Assembly: GCA_030618505.1 (NCBI GenBank)
Contig: JAUXDF010000043.1
Span: forward strand, 1 to 14,081
Direction: 5' to 3'
DNA from: Spongiibacteraceae bacterium
GTDB lineage: Bacteria > Pseudomonadota > Gammaproteobacteria > Pseudomonadales > PIVM01
Length of the DNA stretch: 14,081 nt
Shown: positions 13,865 through 14,081 of the stretch, in pieces
Layout: each line of letters opens with the position of its first letter
How positions within the stretch are numbered: the first letter of the stretch is position 1
Translations under genes and position numbers: made by a program
The notes under the pieces: model-generated
What the model was told of the DNA's origin: nothing
Seen by the model: only the letters and a program-made list of their open reading frames with translations
Databases searched by the model: none

Positions 13865-14081
13865 TTAGGCATCCGGCAGTGTCAGCAAACCCTGCTCGAC
13901 AAAACCTCTTAGCGTACTGGCAACAACAGCCGGCACACTGTTGACATCCTCAATATAATCCGCTGCTATCACACAGAGTTCTGCGAAACTATTACCCGCA
14001 TCAATGGCCTTTAACACCAGCACTTCAATCTCACTGGCACTGCGCCAGACAGAGCTTAAATCCTCTTGCCGATATACCAGC
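13865..14081 (-). CDS. HvfC/DUF2063-like protein, C-terminal 71 residues (cut by window edge)
   Basis: The visible end reads LVYRQEDLSSVWRSASEIEV, then LKAIDAGNSFAELC and VASTLRGFVEQGLL before the stop. This fits the C-terminal domain of HvfC/GigC (DUF2063) proteins, which close with a strand of the form VYRxxxxxxxRxL, a helix ending LxAIxxG-SFxEL, and a final helix ending G-LL. Such proteins help the DUF692/MNIO enzyme recognise its precursor peptide. The following gene is DoxX, which is the known order. Only the tail is present, so the family call depends on this short match plus the neighbour. Confidence 0.6.
   Translation of the reverse strand, partial: LVYRQEDLSSVWRSASEIEVLVLKAIDAGNSFAELCVIAADYIEDVNSVPAVVASTLRGFVEQGLLTLPDA

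Overview
The window looks like chromosome from a gammaproteobacterium, probably a free-living or marine one. The evidence is a PhoB very close to the enterobacterial type behind a textbook Pho box, PurU, a YgiQ radical SAM protein, a DUF1415 protein, and an Aer-type PAS domain that lines up with E. coli Aer without gaps across its flavin-binding residues. Base composition is moderate and becomes AT-rich around 3.9-5.3 kb. No rRNA, tRNA or CRISPR array was seen.

Layout. (1) 1-1393, minus strand: 5' part of phoB with a Pho box in front of it, preceded by purU. (2) 1413-1554: a 142-bp miniature element with 10-bp terminal inverted repeats and a folded core. (3) 1594-3858, plus: ygiQ. (4) 3859-4265: AT-rich gap. 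(5) 4266-9220, plus: seven co-oriented, closely spaced genes that form the most interesting part of the window. They encode a TPR-like protein, a degenerate receiver plus helix-turn-helix-like protein, a small Ras-like/MglA-like GTPase, a protein with a Roadblock-like C-terminal half, a classical Roadblock/LC7 protein, a free-standing Aer-like PAS domain, and a PhnD-like solute-binding fold without a signal peptide. (6) 9221-10808: decayed DNA. It holds an IS66-type remnant (tnpA with three in-frame stops, tnpB cut after 21 codons, one terminal repeat) that has broken an SDR/epimerase gene, a very strong terminator, and the tail of what may be a second SDR gene. (7) 11149-12441, plus: a large lipoprotein with a MopE-like calcium/metal-binding repeat and a DUF1554-like C-terminus. 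(8) 12521-14081, minus: a DUF1415 protein, a DoxX-family membrane protein and the C-terminal end of an HvfC/DUF2063-like protein. DoxX is bracketed by two direct copies of a 131-142 bp palindromic repeat.

How the parts may work together. In the seven-gene cluster the GTPase and the two Roadblock-type proteins are the expected parts of a GTPase switch (compare MglA/MglB). The PAS protein could sense redox state through FAD, the PhnD-like protein could bind a small cytoplasmic ligand, and the pseudo-receiver and TPR proteins look like adaptors. This assembly is inferred from domains and gene order only. At the right edge, HvfC-like plus DoxX is the 3' half of the layout known for gig/bufferin operons (precursor, DUF692/MNIO enzyme, DUF2063, DoxX). 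The window ends before the precursor and enzyme could be seen.
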